The notes beneath the pieces are model-generated. The model did no database searches. It was not told the DNA's origin and worked only from the letters and a program-made list of their open reading frames with translations. From Eubacteriales bacterium (lineage in GTDB: Bacteria > Bacillota > Clostridia > Lachnospirales > Lachnospiraceae), in assembly GCA_030536555.1 (NCBI GenBank), contig JAUNPU010000004.1, forward strand, positions 1 through 64,000: a stretch of DNA of 64,000 nt, in the 5' to 3' direction. This document shows, in pieces, positions 1-7,390 of this stretch; position 1 is the first letter of the stretch; each line of letters starts with the position of its first letter. Position numbers and translations under genes: made by a program.

Positions 1-6
1 TGCAAT

Positions 7-309
7 TCATCTCCCACCTTTAGAGGACGGAGAATTCTTGCTGGATATTGTTAAATACGATGGTTTTTCATCCAAGAAAATCACATTTGTTTGAGTAATC
101 CACTTACCAATCGTAATACCCCTATTGTAGTAGTCAAACACGAATAGGTATATTGCATTACAAATTACAATGAACAAATATGCCTGATATATTTTTACAC
201 GCATTAATTCCAGGAAAATAATTATAGTAAAAGACACCATATGAACAATTATTGTGTCAATTATTTTTGATTCATCACTCATCACATCGTTCCATACACA
301 TACCTGCAA
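7..309 (-). pseudogene. RDD-family membrane protein fragment, C-terminally truncated
   Basis: A 100-residue reading frame with two hydrophobic segments (about residues 19-36 and 43-60) followed by a GITIGKW motif. This resembles the GSSIGKR motif of the RDD-family protein at 8711-9118. After that motif the frame runs into a polar tail and stops, so the final part of an RDD domain is missing. It is probably a decayed copy of the same kind of gene as the one 8.7 kb away. The start is uncertain: no convincing ribosome binding site precedes the first ATG, and a later Met (residue 10) is equally possible. Confidence 0.4.
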
Positions 310-366
310 ATCATTCCATACTTTTCATGAATAAAATAGCAGCATTGCAGATATTCTTCATTTCGT

Positions 367-997
367 CTAATTTAATTGAATGTCTTTTGCATAAGTATAA
401 GATATGATTTCTCCCTGCTTTGTTGAACTGTATCCCTTTTCTTTATGTGAATAATTTGAAATATCTACAGAACCAAAATCAACAAATTTGCTATAAATTC
501 TCAGGAACCGGACCGTATGGCAAATGCTCGAAATCCATTATCTTCGCATGGTATTTCAGAGAAAAACTGATGAAGGAATCGATGTTCGGCACGACTTCAT
601 TATCGTTAAGATAGGTTCTCATGTTTTCAGGTTCACGAAGAAACAGCAAAAGACTATTATGTGCTTTATCCTGAATAGAGCCATTTTCATATCTGTAAAT
701 AGTCTTATCTCCCCAATTGAGAAGTTTTGCAAAGGTTCTTTGGCTCAATCCATACTGTTCTCTTATTCTTCTGATTTCTTCTGGGAGTAAAAGTTTATGC
801 ATTCTACGATACTCATTGTATGCACGGACTAACGTCGCGTTATCTAATTCCTCACAAAAAAACTCCTCGCCGCAATCTGCACATACAAGGATCTGAGCAT
901 CTACTTCTATTCTCTCACCATAAACACTATAAGACTCTCTTTTTGTAATTATTCTGGTATCTACTTCTCTTCCGCACTCTTCACAATATTTCTTCAT
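367..997 (-). pseudogene. Frameshifted zinc-finger/HTH Panacea (SocA/DUF4065) antitoxin
   Basis: The 5' part reads as a 168-residue protein starting at 997, eight bases after GGAGG. It has a YgiT/MqsA-like zinc finger (CEEC near the start, CADC about 37 residues later) and an XRE-like HTH (LSQRTFAKLLNWGDKTIYRY). The frame then reaches HLPYGPVPENL and a stop at 491. The minus strand continues in another frame with YSHKEKGY and GEIISYTYAKDIQLN to a stop at 367-369, which looks like the end of a SocA/DUF4065 (Panacea) domain. Only the edges of that domain remain, so I infer an internal deletion plus frameshift. In the family the HTH autoregulates and the Panacea domain neutralises a toxin. No intact toxin lies beside it. 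Confidence 0.6.
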
Positions 998-1119
998 TGA
1001 CGCCACCTCCTATAACTTAAGTGAAATCATCTTCATCCTAATTTAAGTCACCTCCCCCAGCCACTCACTGAGGGAAGTATCTATATCATCATAGCATGAA
1101 TCCTTCTGAATAGACGGGG

Positions 1120-1887
1120 CTATTGCAAATTGCCTTTCCGGTCTTTCTTCCATTTCATATAATAAACGATTGCACCTACCGGAATTGATGCTTTTAATTC
1201 CCATCCATAATCTTGATAAAGCAAAAGCTGCGGTAATCGCAATAAATATACATATGCTCCTAAATGCAATTCCGTATTGATATAAGCAACATATATTCCT
1301 CCATAAAGTAAAATTATTGCAAAACACCAAAGAATCCTATGCTTTTTTTCTTTGCTTATACAAAGCATCAAAATATATATTGAAAAGCTGATTTCCAATA
1401 TACAAATAAACATCATTCCCCACTGTAGAGCATTAAATTCTCTCCATGTACTGATACTGCCAGTCACTTTAGGCGTATATGTAAAATCAAAGGATGCCAT
1501 TTTTATCTCGGCCTTGTCCTCGTATAGTTCGAATGTAACTATATAATTTTCTTTATCTGCTTGAACTTGATATTTGTATAAAATTTTTTCTGGTGCAAGA
1601 CCATCTGCCTGTACTACTGATTCAGTAATTTTTTTATAATTTGTTACCTTTTTCCCATTCCAAAGACGTATCATGTCTTTAAAAGGTTCTTCCGAATTAT
1701 TCAGAAATTTCTTGTCAAAATACTTTCCAATTGCCGCCTCATTTCCACTTTCCAACCCTTCTAAAACTGAACACAAATACACTTCATCATCAATTGAATG
1801 GATATTACTTTCTGAAGCTGTGCATACACCTGCACCAAATTGGAAAAAGAGTACACATACTACTAAACAACATATTTTTTTTAACAT
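1120..1887 (-). CDS. Hypothetical exported membrane protein
   Basis: The 255-residue product starts after AGGGGG. It has an N-terminal signal peptide (MLKKICCLVVCVLFFQFG, then CTASES), an extracytoplasmic region of about 130 residues, two strongly hydrophobic segments (about residues 155-175 and 185-203), a weaker one near 215-230, and a basic C-terminal tail. I do not recognise a family. The N-terminal region resembles small exported domains that track residue turnover or growth, but no catalytic motif is visible. It stands alone between the broken antitoxin and the Rhs remnant, in base composition typical of the AT-rich island. Confidence 0.6.
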   Translation of the reverse strand: MLKKICCLVVCVLFFQFGAGVCTASESNIHSIDDEVYLCSVLEGLESGNEAAIGKYFDKKFLNNSEEPFKDMIRLWNGKKVTNYKKITESVVQADGLAPEKILYKYQVQADKENYIVTFELYEDKAEIKMASFDFTYTPKVTGSISTWREFNALQWGMMFICILEISFSIYILMLCISKEKKHRILWCFAIILLYGGIYVAYINTELHLGAYVYLLRLPQLLLYQDYGWELKASIPVGAIVYYMKWKKDRKGNLQ

Positions 1888-2067
1888 CTTGCTGCCCCCT
1901 CTACCACGATATTACCTTAGATATTTGTCAAAGTCAAACCGGCTATGCTAAGTTAGGTTCTTGACAAATTTATATAAATTTTCTCCGTTATTTAGCGCAT
2001 TATTAATAGCGTTAAACTCGCCACAATTTTCTAGTGGATAGTTTGTCATACTTCCGTCAACACTATC

Positions 2068-2319
2068 TCATATTGTCTGCATTTGAGGATTAATTGCATT
2101 TCTCGTAGGATTATTATTCATACCACTAATACCATAGTGCATCGTATCGGTCATGCTGATCACATTTCCCATCACGTCGTAGGTGTATGTGGTCTTAAGA
2201 TTGCTCAGCATGGTGATGCCGATCAGGTTGTCCAGGATATCGTATGCAAACCGGGTCACGAGACCATTGGTCGCTTTCACACTCAGGACATTTCCGTGCG
2301 AGTCGTAGGTATAGCTTTT
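2068..2319 (-). pseudogene. Rhs/YD-repeat core remnant
   Basis: In one minus-strand frame from about 2319 the sequence reads SYTYDSHGNVLSV, then FAYDILDNLIGIT, then YTYDVMGNVISMTD. These are three successive YD/Rhs repeats, the beta-cage building block of Rhs polymorphic toxins. The frame has no start of its own and ends after a short NNNPTRNAINP tail, without a toxin domain. It is a core fragment of the kind left by Rhs tip exchange. It directly follows, and overlaps in another frame, the immunity-like gene at 2283-2774. Confidence 0.7.
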
Positions 2320-2774
2320 AATAGCTCCAGCTTAAAATCCTCAAATATTGCAAAGATTCTACATACTATATCATCTAAATCCTCATATGTTCCGAATATC
2401 GGTTTTTTTATTCGATAATCGACATTTACCATCAATCTTGAATATTCTCCAATAGGAAGTCCCAAGAGAAGTTCATTATCTTTTTTTACAATCCAGACAA
2501 TATCAACCATTCCGTTATCTAATATAATATTCGCGCCGAATGTATACTCCTTAAGTTGTACTTCTTTCATTCGAAAATATTTTTCTTTTGGTTCAAATGT
2601 AATTTTATAACCAAGCTGAGCAATACTATCAATAATAATTTCTCCATCAAAATAGCGTAATCTCTCGCCTGATGGAGTCCTTTTTGCATCATATAAAGCT
2701 GAAATTTGTTCATACCTTTTTATGAAATCAATTTTCAGTAATGCATTTTTTATTATAGGTTTTAATTCTATCAT
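2283..2774 (-). CDS. Putative Rhs-toxin immunity protein, tail overprinted on Rhs core
   Basis: A 163-residue soluble protein starting after AGGAA. No family is recognised with certainty. Its size, the acidic alternating-strand composition, and the position directly beside an Rhs core fragment fit a polymorphic-toxin immunity protein. The last residues (AIPTTRTEMS) come from reading the YD-repeat DNA in a different frame, so the native C-terminus was probably lost when the Rhs fragment was joined on. The cognate toxin is not in the window. Confidence 0.5.
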   Translation of the reverse strand: MIELKPIIKNALLKIDFIKRYEQISALYDAKRTPSGERLRYFDGEIIIDSIAQLGYKITFEPKEKYFRMKEVQLKEYTFGANIILDNGMVDIVWIVKKDNELLLGLPIGEYSRLMVNVDYRIKKPIFGTYEDLDDIVCRIFAIFEDFKLELLKAIPTTRTEMS

Positions 2775-2871
2775 TGTATTTCCTATACCCTTTGTCTAAT
2801 ACCTCATATTCTGCTAACTCTGTATCATTTTCATATATAATCTCTAGCGTTTCCATATCACCACATCAATA

Positions 2872-3657
2872 TTATCCTTTAAGTATATTATAAATGTAAT
2901 TATTCTTCCCATGTCTCTCACACAATTTATTATAATTTATCCTGTATTTTTTAGAAAAATGCCAAAATACATCCCTCAGCACTATCCTAACACTTTTATC
3001 AGGACCAACATCACAAACAACAAAATCATTTTCCCGTTCTAACCATCTACCACCGAACATTGATATAATCCACTCACCATATATCGCAGACAAATCGATT
3101 AATTTTTCTATTATTTCTTCTGTTTCTCTTCCTCTCAAAGATTCAATTAAATTTACTATTATTTTCAACTGTTCTTGAGATGAATCATTATCATATTTTT
3201 TATAAAATTCATTAACTGCATCTTCTTTACGCTCCTTCAGGCGAAAAAAATATTCTTTTTTTATTATAAATTCATTTGGTTTGGGAATACTGAGTCTTTC
3301 TAATTCTTTGAATCCAAACTCAACCATAATATCGGAAAATCTACTAACTATATTTCCAAAATCATCCTCTGAATCATACGCATACCCTAAGTATACTTGT
3401 TGTAAGTTTTCTATCGAATTTTTTAACACAAGTTCCCCCACATATATTTTGTCCATTTGAATATTAGTATAAAACCTCATATTTATTCTCATACCGTCAT
3501 CCATTATTTCTATTGTCTGTTTTACTGATGTTTCTCTGGAAAATAGCCAAGTAGATACTTTTCCAACCCTAAAGAATTCTTTTTCAAATTTGAAAGGTAA
3601 CAGAACTTTTTCTATAGAATTTTCTATATATATTTTTTTCTCAGTTAATTTCATCAT
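2872..3657 (-). CDS. Hypothetical protein, paralogue of the gene at 4080-4829
   Basis: The best start is the ATG at 3657, five bases after AGGGG, giving about 261 residues. It has an N-terminal mixed segment with a WLFSRE motif, a lysine/glutamate-rich middle helix, and a C-terminal block with FGGRWLERENDF. The neighbouring gene at 4080-4829 shows the same order (WRFSRN near the start, FGWKWRWRQRQDWF near the end), so the two are divergent members of one family that I cannot name. Their place in a row of immunity-type genes suggests an immunity or toxin-associated role; that is inference. Confidence 0.5.
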   Translation of the reverse strand: MMKLTEKKIYIENSIEKVLLPFKFEKEFFRVGKVSTWLFSRETSVKQTIEIMDDGMRINMRFYTNIQMDKIYVGELVLKNSIENLQQVYLGYAYDSEDDFGNIVSRFSDIMVEFGFKELERLSIPKPNEFIIKKEYFFRLKERKEDAVNEFYKKYDNDSSQEQLKIIVNLIESLRGRETEEIIEKLIDLSAIYGEWIISMFGGRWLERENDFVVCDVGPDKSVRIVLRDVFWHFSKKYRINYNKLCERHGKNNYIYNILKG

Positions 3658-3747
3658 ATCATCCCCTGCTATCTTTTTCAGGCTTTTATCTGAACACATA
3701 GAGCTCCACGATTTTATTCCTATCGAGTTTTCTTCTGCCTTTTATCA

Positions 3748-3979
3748 GTCTCTCGGTCGGAAACGCATATATCCTTTGCACGGATTCCTTACAACCCCAG
3801 AAATGAAAGCATGAGTTTCCGCATGTTCCCCAGTCTTCAGCGTGATACGGAAGAATGGAATCGGCTTTACAAAATCAGATGTCTTTCTGACCGGCATCGC
3901 CAGTCAGTTTACTGTCATCATCGCCAGCCGAATGAATTGTCTACAATATATCTGGAGTCTCAAACCATTAATTGCCTGA
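3748..3979 (+). pseudogene. Decayed transposase C-terminus
   Basis: This gap between two minus-strand genes reads on the plus strand as ARIPYNPRNES, then FPSLQRDTEEWNRLYKIR. That pattern matches the end of DDE transposases, which carry a proline/arginine stretch and then an RDSEEWKKLYKKRT-like block. The frame then shifts (near 3895-3905) into FTVIIASRMNCLQYIWSLKPLIA and stops at 3977-3979. No start and no terminal inverted repeats are visible. It is probably the trace of an insertion sequence that shaped the island. Apart from this I see nothing in 3658-4079. Confidence 0.45.
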
Positions 3980-4079
3980 AAAATAAACTTCCCCACTCTT
4001 CCTCCAACGGTTTTGTTAGTAACATTTTGTCACCGCCCTCAAAATCAACTCTGTAAACTTTGTCGTTTAAGTAATTATG

Positions 4080-4829
4080 TTATTTGCCATACATTTTCTC
4101 ATAACTCTCGTAGTTATTTAAAAATGAAGCAAGATGCTGGTTGCTATATACAGTAAAAATAGACAGTAATGGATCATCTCGAAATTTATTATTTTTTGTT
4201 ACTAAATCAAACCAATCCTGTCTTTGTCTCCATCTCCATTTCCATCCGAATCTGTTTATTTCTGCCTTTCCTAATATTACTGTCAATTCCATAAGTCTCT
4301 TTTTCACGTTCTCATCTAACGGTCTATCTTTCAGATATCTTATTTCCTCTGCTATTTTTTTACATACTTGTTTATAATCATTAATAGGAAAATTCTCTCT
4401 GTCCGGGCATCTACTGTAAATCAATTCCATGTTCTCATATAAATAGATACGAAGTTCTTTAGAAGGGAATGATTTTAAATGTGGTACATGCATTTTATTT
4501 AACACCTTTTCTCCCTTTTTATCAAAAGTATCACAGAACTCATCCAATGTTTTCCTCAAATCATTAATATCCCGTACATATTCTACATCTATCCAAGATG
4601 ACGTAGTCCCCAATACATCCGTATAAAGCTCCATTCGAAGTTCACTGTAATATCTTAAAATGATAGTAATTGCAACTGTTTCTACAATATCATCTATATT
4701 TCTGCTAAATCGCCACCCCTCTATCCCCTTCCCCTCGTACTTAAAACCATATTTCCCAATGCGATTTTCCACAGTCATTCTTACAACATTTGAAAAAAGT
4801 AAATGATAGCTCAAAATTATAAAATTCAT
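4080..4829 (-). CDS. Hypothetical protein, second member of the local paralogue pair
   Basis: The best start is the ATG at 4829, about seven bases after AGGAAGGGG, giving about 249 residues. Upstream in-frame Met codons lack a ribosome binding site and lie inside the preceding gene. The protein shares its layout with the gene at 2872-3657: an aromatic WRFSRN motif about 35 residues in and a tryptophan-rich FGWKWRWRQRQDWF block near residue 200. The spacing of 22 bases from the stop at 4852 suggests one transcript with the DUF3990 module upstream. Family and function are unknown to me. Confidence 0.5.
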   Translation of the reverse strand: MNFIILSYHLLFSNVVRMTVENRIGKYGFKYEGKGIEGWRFSRNIDDIVETVAITIILRYYSELRMELYTDVLGTTSSWIDVEYVRDINDLRKTLDEFCDTFDKKGEKVLNKMHVPHLKSFPSKELRIYLYENMELIYSRCPDRENFPINDYKQVCKKIAEEIRYLKDRPLDENVKKRLMELTVILGKAEINRFGWKWRWRQRQDWFDLVTKNNKFRDDPLLSIFTVYSNQHLASFLNNYESYEKMYGK

Positions 4830-4851
4830 AAGTGTTCCCCTTCCTGTATCT

Positions 4852-5199
4852 TTAACAATATCCTTCATGCATCCGTAAATCTGTATGATGAATAACGAAT
4901 ATGATTCTGTCATTTTTCTCATCGGTTGTATGCAGATTGCTTTTATAATAATGCTTATACTGCACTGGTGTATCAATATAAAGCTGCCCTTCTATAGTGC
5001 TCAACCGTTCAGGTTCATTGCCATGAACATATTGATATACCGCTATTATATCAGGACTTTTTGACTCCTGACTCAATATGAAGATCTGATTTTTTTGATT
5101 CTTCAAAAGCACCGAAAATCCAGGAAAACTATGTATGATCGCCTGATTATCAGCTGTAAGTTTTTTACTGAACTTCTCAACAGTCTGTTTCATTTTCAT
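4852..5199 (-). CDS. Hypothetical small protein
   Basis: A 115-residue protein starting after AAAGGAACCT. The N-terminal part (TVEKFSKKLTADNQAIIHS, then VLLKNQKNQIFILSQES) is a basic helix followed by predicted strands. The first 46 codons and the leader lie in a 173-bp sequence that recurs at 7214-7386, where only a truncated copy remains. I do not recognise a family. It sits between the DUF3791/DUF3990 genes and one of the paralogous unknowns and is probably cotranscribed with them. Confidence 0.5.
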   Translation of the reverse strand: MKMKQTVEKFSKKLTADNQAIIHSFPGFSVLLKNQKNQIFILSQESKSPDIIAVYQYVHGNEPERLSTIEGQLYIDTPVQYKHYYKSNLHTTDEKNDRIIFVIHHTDLRMHEGYC

Positions 5200-5238
5200 A
5201 GGTTCCTTTCTTCAATCACTGGTTTGTTCATGTCCGTT
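5066..5238. repeat. 173-bp direct repeat, copy 1
   Basis: The sequence from TCCTGACTCAATAT to GTTCATGTCCGTT is repeated at 7214-7386 with the same length and only a few mismatches. This copy covers the leader, ribosome binding site and first part of the intact gene at 4852-5199. Confidence 0.9.
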
Positions 5239-5341
5239 CTATATAAAAAGAGCCTGGAAATCCACATAGACCAATGCCAGATTTCCAAGCTCCATACTTC
5301 TGAATCGTGAAATCAACTTCTGCCATCTTCGGAAGCTGTCA

Positions 5342-5572
5342 TTATGCGATCTCCGCAAAATATCTGTCCGCAATATATTCTGCTGATTCTGCCCAAAGAG
5401 CATTTTCTGTTTCCTGAAGAACCTTATAAGTTTCTGAGCAATAGAATCGCAACATTGCCTCTTCAAAAGATATTTTCAATTTTTCCTGCAAAATATCTAC
5501 TACTGCCCTGATTTGAATACACACATTCATTGTTATGTCTTTTCCCTGAAATGTATAAATTACATCATTCAT
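5342..5572 (-). CDS. DUF3791-family protein
   Basis: A 76-residue, all-helical protein starting after AAGGAGAG. It carries the pattern ISFEEAMLRFYCSETYKVLQETENALWAES, typical of DUF3791, a small domain that habitually precedes or accompanies DUF3990. The start overlaps the end of the DUF3990 gene by eight bases, so translation is probably coupled. In published gene neighbourhoods the two families occur as a fixed pair. A toxin-antitoxin-like relation is plausible but not shown by the sequence. Confidence 0.65.
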   Translation of the reverse strand: MNDVIYTFQGKDITMNVCIQIRAVVDILQEKLKISFEEAMLRFYCSETYKVLQETENALWAESAEYIADRYFAEIA

Positions 5573-6254
5573 AAGACACTCTCCTTACAAGTTTAAGATA
5601 GTTCAGTGCTTCTGCTGTATGAAATGATATCTGGTTATTCACCTTATTATATCTAAGTCTTTCAACTGCTTCATCTGCTGTCAAAATGCCGGAAATATAT
5701 AGCTGAACAGTTTCCATCGTATTATCATCCGCAACCGGTCCGATAACAATATCATAATTATGTTGCAACCCACCCATAGAACGATTTTTTCGGATAAATT
5801 CCAGCCATTCCTTGTTTAAGCCATCAAAACGCTTGATTTTAAGTTGTTCGTTTTCTTCAAATGTGTACTGATATACATAATATACCTTCGTTTTTTCTCG
5901 AAGACTAAGCCTGTACGCCCATTCCTTTGCCTGTTTCTCAAGTATAGTCGTATAAAATCCCATACCAAAATCTCTTCTGTTATGAGATTTTTTCAAATCT
6001 ATCTGCTCAAATCTTTTGGTTGTTCCATGAAATACGACCAAGCTGTGCAAGTCCTCCAGAATAATCTGTTCAACATACTCCATCACTTCTTCAAAATCAA
6101 CCTGATGTAGATATTCATGCTGAATCAATATCTTCTCAAACACTTGATACTGATGAAAAATGCTTATTGCCTCTTCACCAGAAATATGATTTCTTTTTGC
6201 ATAAGTCTCCATTGCTTTAATGGAAAGTATTTCAATGTCTGACTGCACGCTCAA
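5565..6254 (-). CDS. DUF3990 ADP-ribosyltransferase-fold protein with N-terminal DUF3791-like domain
   Basis: The best start is a TTG at 6254, seven bases after GGAGGTG, giving about 229 residues; earlier in-frame Met codons have no such site. Residues 1-65 resemble DUF3791 (HISGEEAISIFHQYQVFEKI). The rest is DUF3990: VVFHGTTKRF, then RDFGMGFYTTILEKQAKEWA, then YDIVIGPVADD. In this fold the H-G-T and G-F-Y-T-T motifs form the NAD-binding pocket seen in ADP-ribosyltransferases. Whether the protein is catalytically active cannot be judged. It heads the operon 6254 to 4080. Confidence 0.65.
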   Translation of the reverse strand: MSVQSDIEILSIKAMETYAKRNHISGEEAISIFHQYQVFEKILIQHEYLHQVDFEEVMEYVEQIILEDLHSLVVFHGTTKRFEQIDLKKSHNRRDFGMGFYTTILEKQAKEWAYRLSLREKTKVYYVYQYTFEENEQLKIKRFDGLNKEWLEFIRKNRSMGGLQHNYDIVIGPVADDNTMETVQLYISGILTADEAVERLRYNKVNNQISFHTAEALNYLKLVRRVSYE

Positions 6255-6337
6255 TTTATCACCTCCAAAATTCAGCCCTCTTACCATCATTATAGCCACT
6301 TTTTCCTTCTCTCACAACCTTTATTTTTATCACACAA

Positions 6338-6454
6338 TCATTCAGGTACAAGATCATTCTCTGCTGCTATTCTGCCTTTTGCCGAATCAACGTTTCGTTT
6401 AAAGCAAACACTCATATAATCATAAATCCCCTGCCCGGAACTGCATGAACACAT
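6338..6454 (-). pseudogene. Lipoprotein gene fragment, decayed duplicate of 7391-8704
   Basis: The frame reads MCSCSSGQGIYDYMSV, then KRNVDSAKGRIAAEND, and stops after 38 codons. This matches the lipobox region and following residues of the intact lipoprotein at 7391-8704 (CSCSSKQEIYDYMSV, then KKNVHSAKGRIAAEYD). It has lost its signal peptide and everything downstream. It is evidence of a local duplication that then decayed. Confidence 0.75.
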
Positions 6455-6572
6455 ATTTTTCAAGCAGGTACTTAAAATATTAATACAGATTCAGGGCATT
6501 CCGCTTTGCTATCTCAGATATACTCTAAACAACTGCGCTAGCCTGTGTTCTCTTGATGAAACCAATTAGTAC

Positions 6573-6618
6573 CCAGTTCTTACGATTATGTTCTTAAGCA
6601 CATAATCGTAAGAACTGG
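6573..6618. repeat. Perfect 19-bp inverted repeat
   Basis: Arms 6573-6591 (CCAGTTCTTACGATTATGT) and 6600-6618 are exact reverse complements around an 8-nt loop. It lies 30 bases past the stop of the gene at 6648-7205 and could form a stable RNA hairpin, but no T-run follows on either strand. It may be a terminator that acts without a U-tract, a protein site, or the relic of a mobile-element end. Confidence 0.7.
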
Positions 6619-6647
6619 CAGATCAATGACTTAATCACTAAAAATCT

Positions 6648-7205
6648 TCACTCTAAATATGCTTCAATATCATCATATTCGTTCTTAGACAATTTAAGCA
6701 TAAAGGTCAAAAAAGAATTTTCAATCTTTTTTAAACACTTAGTCATATTAGCATAATTTAAAACTAAGATTTCTCCTTCTCCAAGATGTTGTACAACTTC
6801 TTCTGGTGCCACTCCAATTTCCACGCAATTATGAGTTTCATTATATGAACAAAAATTAGAATCCGCAATCAGAACATTCGCATCACCATCATGCACATCA
6901 TTTGTATCTATACATAATACATTTCCTCCAACAGTCAATGCAAAAACATAGACCCCATATTCAGCCATAAATTTGCCTGGTTCACCAATAGTGTTTTCAA
7001 TAATTATTTTATCTATATCTATCAACTGCACATATGATTTTGACATAGGAAAATTATTGGGCTGATACTTACAATAAAACTCAATCACCTTATTGACCTT
7101 TTCCCCAAATAATTTCTTCAACTGACTAATTTCTGTTTCAGTTGCATGGGAAAACAAGTCTTCCCTTTTAAATATTTCACTAAAATTATCAATAATTTGA
7201 TTCAT
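6648..7205 (-). CDS. SUKH (SMI1/KNR4)-like immunity protein
   Basis: A 185-residue acidic protein. The order FGEKVNKVIEFYCKYQPNNFP, then VQLIDIDKI, then EYGVYVFALTVGGNVLCIDTND, then a hydrophobic strand near the end, is the SUKH layout shared by many immunity proteins of Rhs and other polymorphic toxins. There is no Shine-Dalgarno before the ATG. The repeat boundary lies only nine bases upstream, so the original leader was probably replaced by the copied repeat. The matching toxin is not in the window. Confidence 0.6.
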   Translation of the reverse strand: MNQIIDNFSEIFKREDLFSHATETEISQLKKLFGEKVNKVIEFYCKYQPNNFPMSKSYVQLIDIDKIIIENTIGEPGKFMAEYGVYVFALTVGGNVLCIDTNDVHDGDANVLIADSNFCSYNETHNCVEIGVAPEEVVQHLGEGEILVLNYANMTKCLKKIENSFLTFMLKLSKNEYDDIEAYLE

Positions 7206-7347
7206 TTATATAATCCTGACTCAATATAAATATCTGATTTTTTTGATTCTTCAAAAGCACCGAAAATCCAGGAAAACTATGTATGATCGCCTGATTATCA
7301 GCTGTAAGTTTTTTACTGAACTTCTCAACAGTCTGCTTCATTTTCAT
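7189..7347 (-). pseudogene. Truncated copy of the gene at 4852-5199
   Basis: Within the second copy of the 173-bp repeat the frame starts at 7347 after the same AAAGGAACCT leader and encodes the same first 46 residues (to FILSQ). It then leaves the repeat and stops at 7189-7191 after 52 codons. Its 3' end overlaps the start of the SUKH gene in another frame, so it could serve as a leader peptide for that gene. Confidence 0.75.
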
Positions 7348-7386
7348 AGGTTCCTTTCTTCAATCACTGATTCGTTCATGTCCGTT
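7214..7386. repeat. 173-bp direct repeat, copy 2
   Basis: Same length as 5066-5238 with a few substitutions (for example GTCTGC for GTCTGT and GATTCG for GGTTTG). Copy 2 ends just before the SUKH gene start on one side and just outside the lipoprotein stop on the other. Confidence 0.9.
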
Positions 7387-7390
7387 TTAT

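Noticed and set aside
1043..1330. 95-codon minus-strand open frame overlapping the exported protein gene
   Set aside because: No ribosome binding site, and it lies in a different frame of a gene with a good signal peptide and start.
5239..5466. 75-codon minus-strand open frame overlapping the DUF3791 gene
   Set aside because: Overlaps a recognisable gene in another frame; product rich in Arg/Gln with no start signal.
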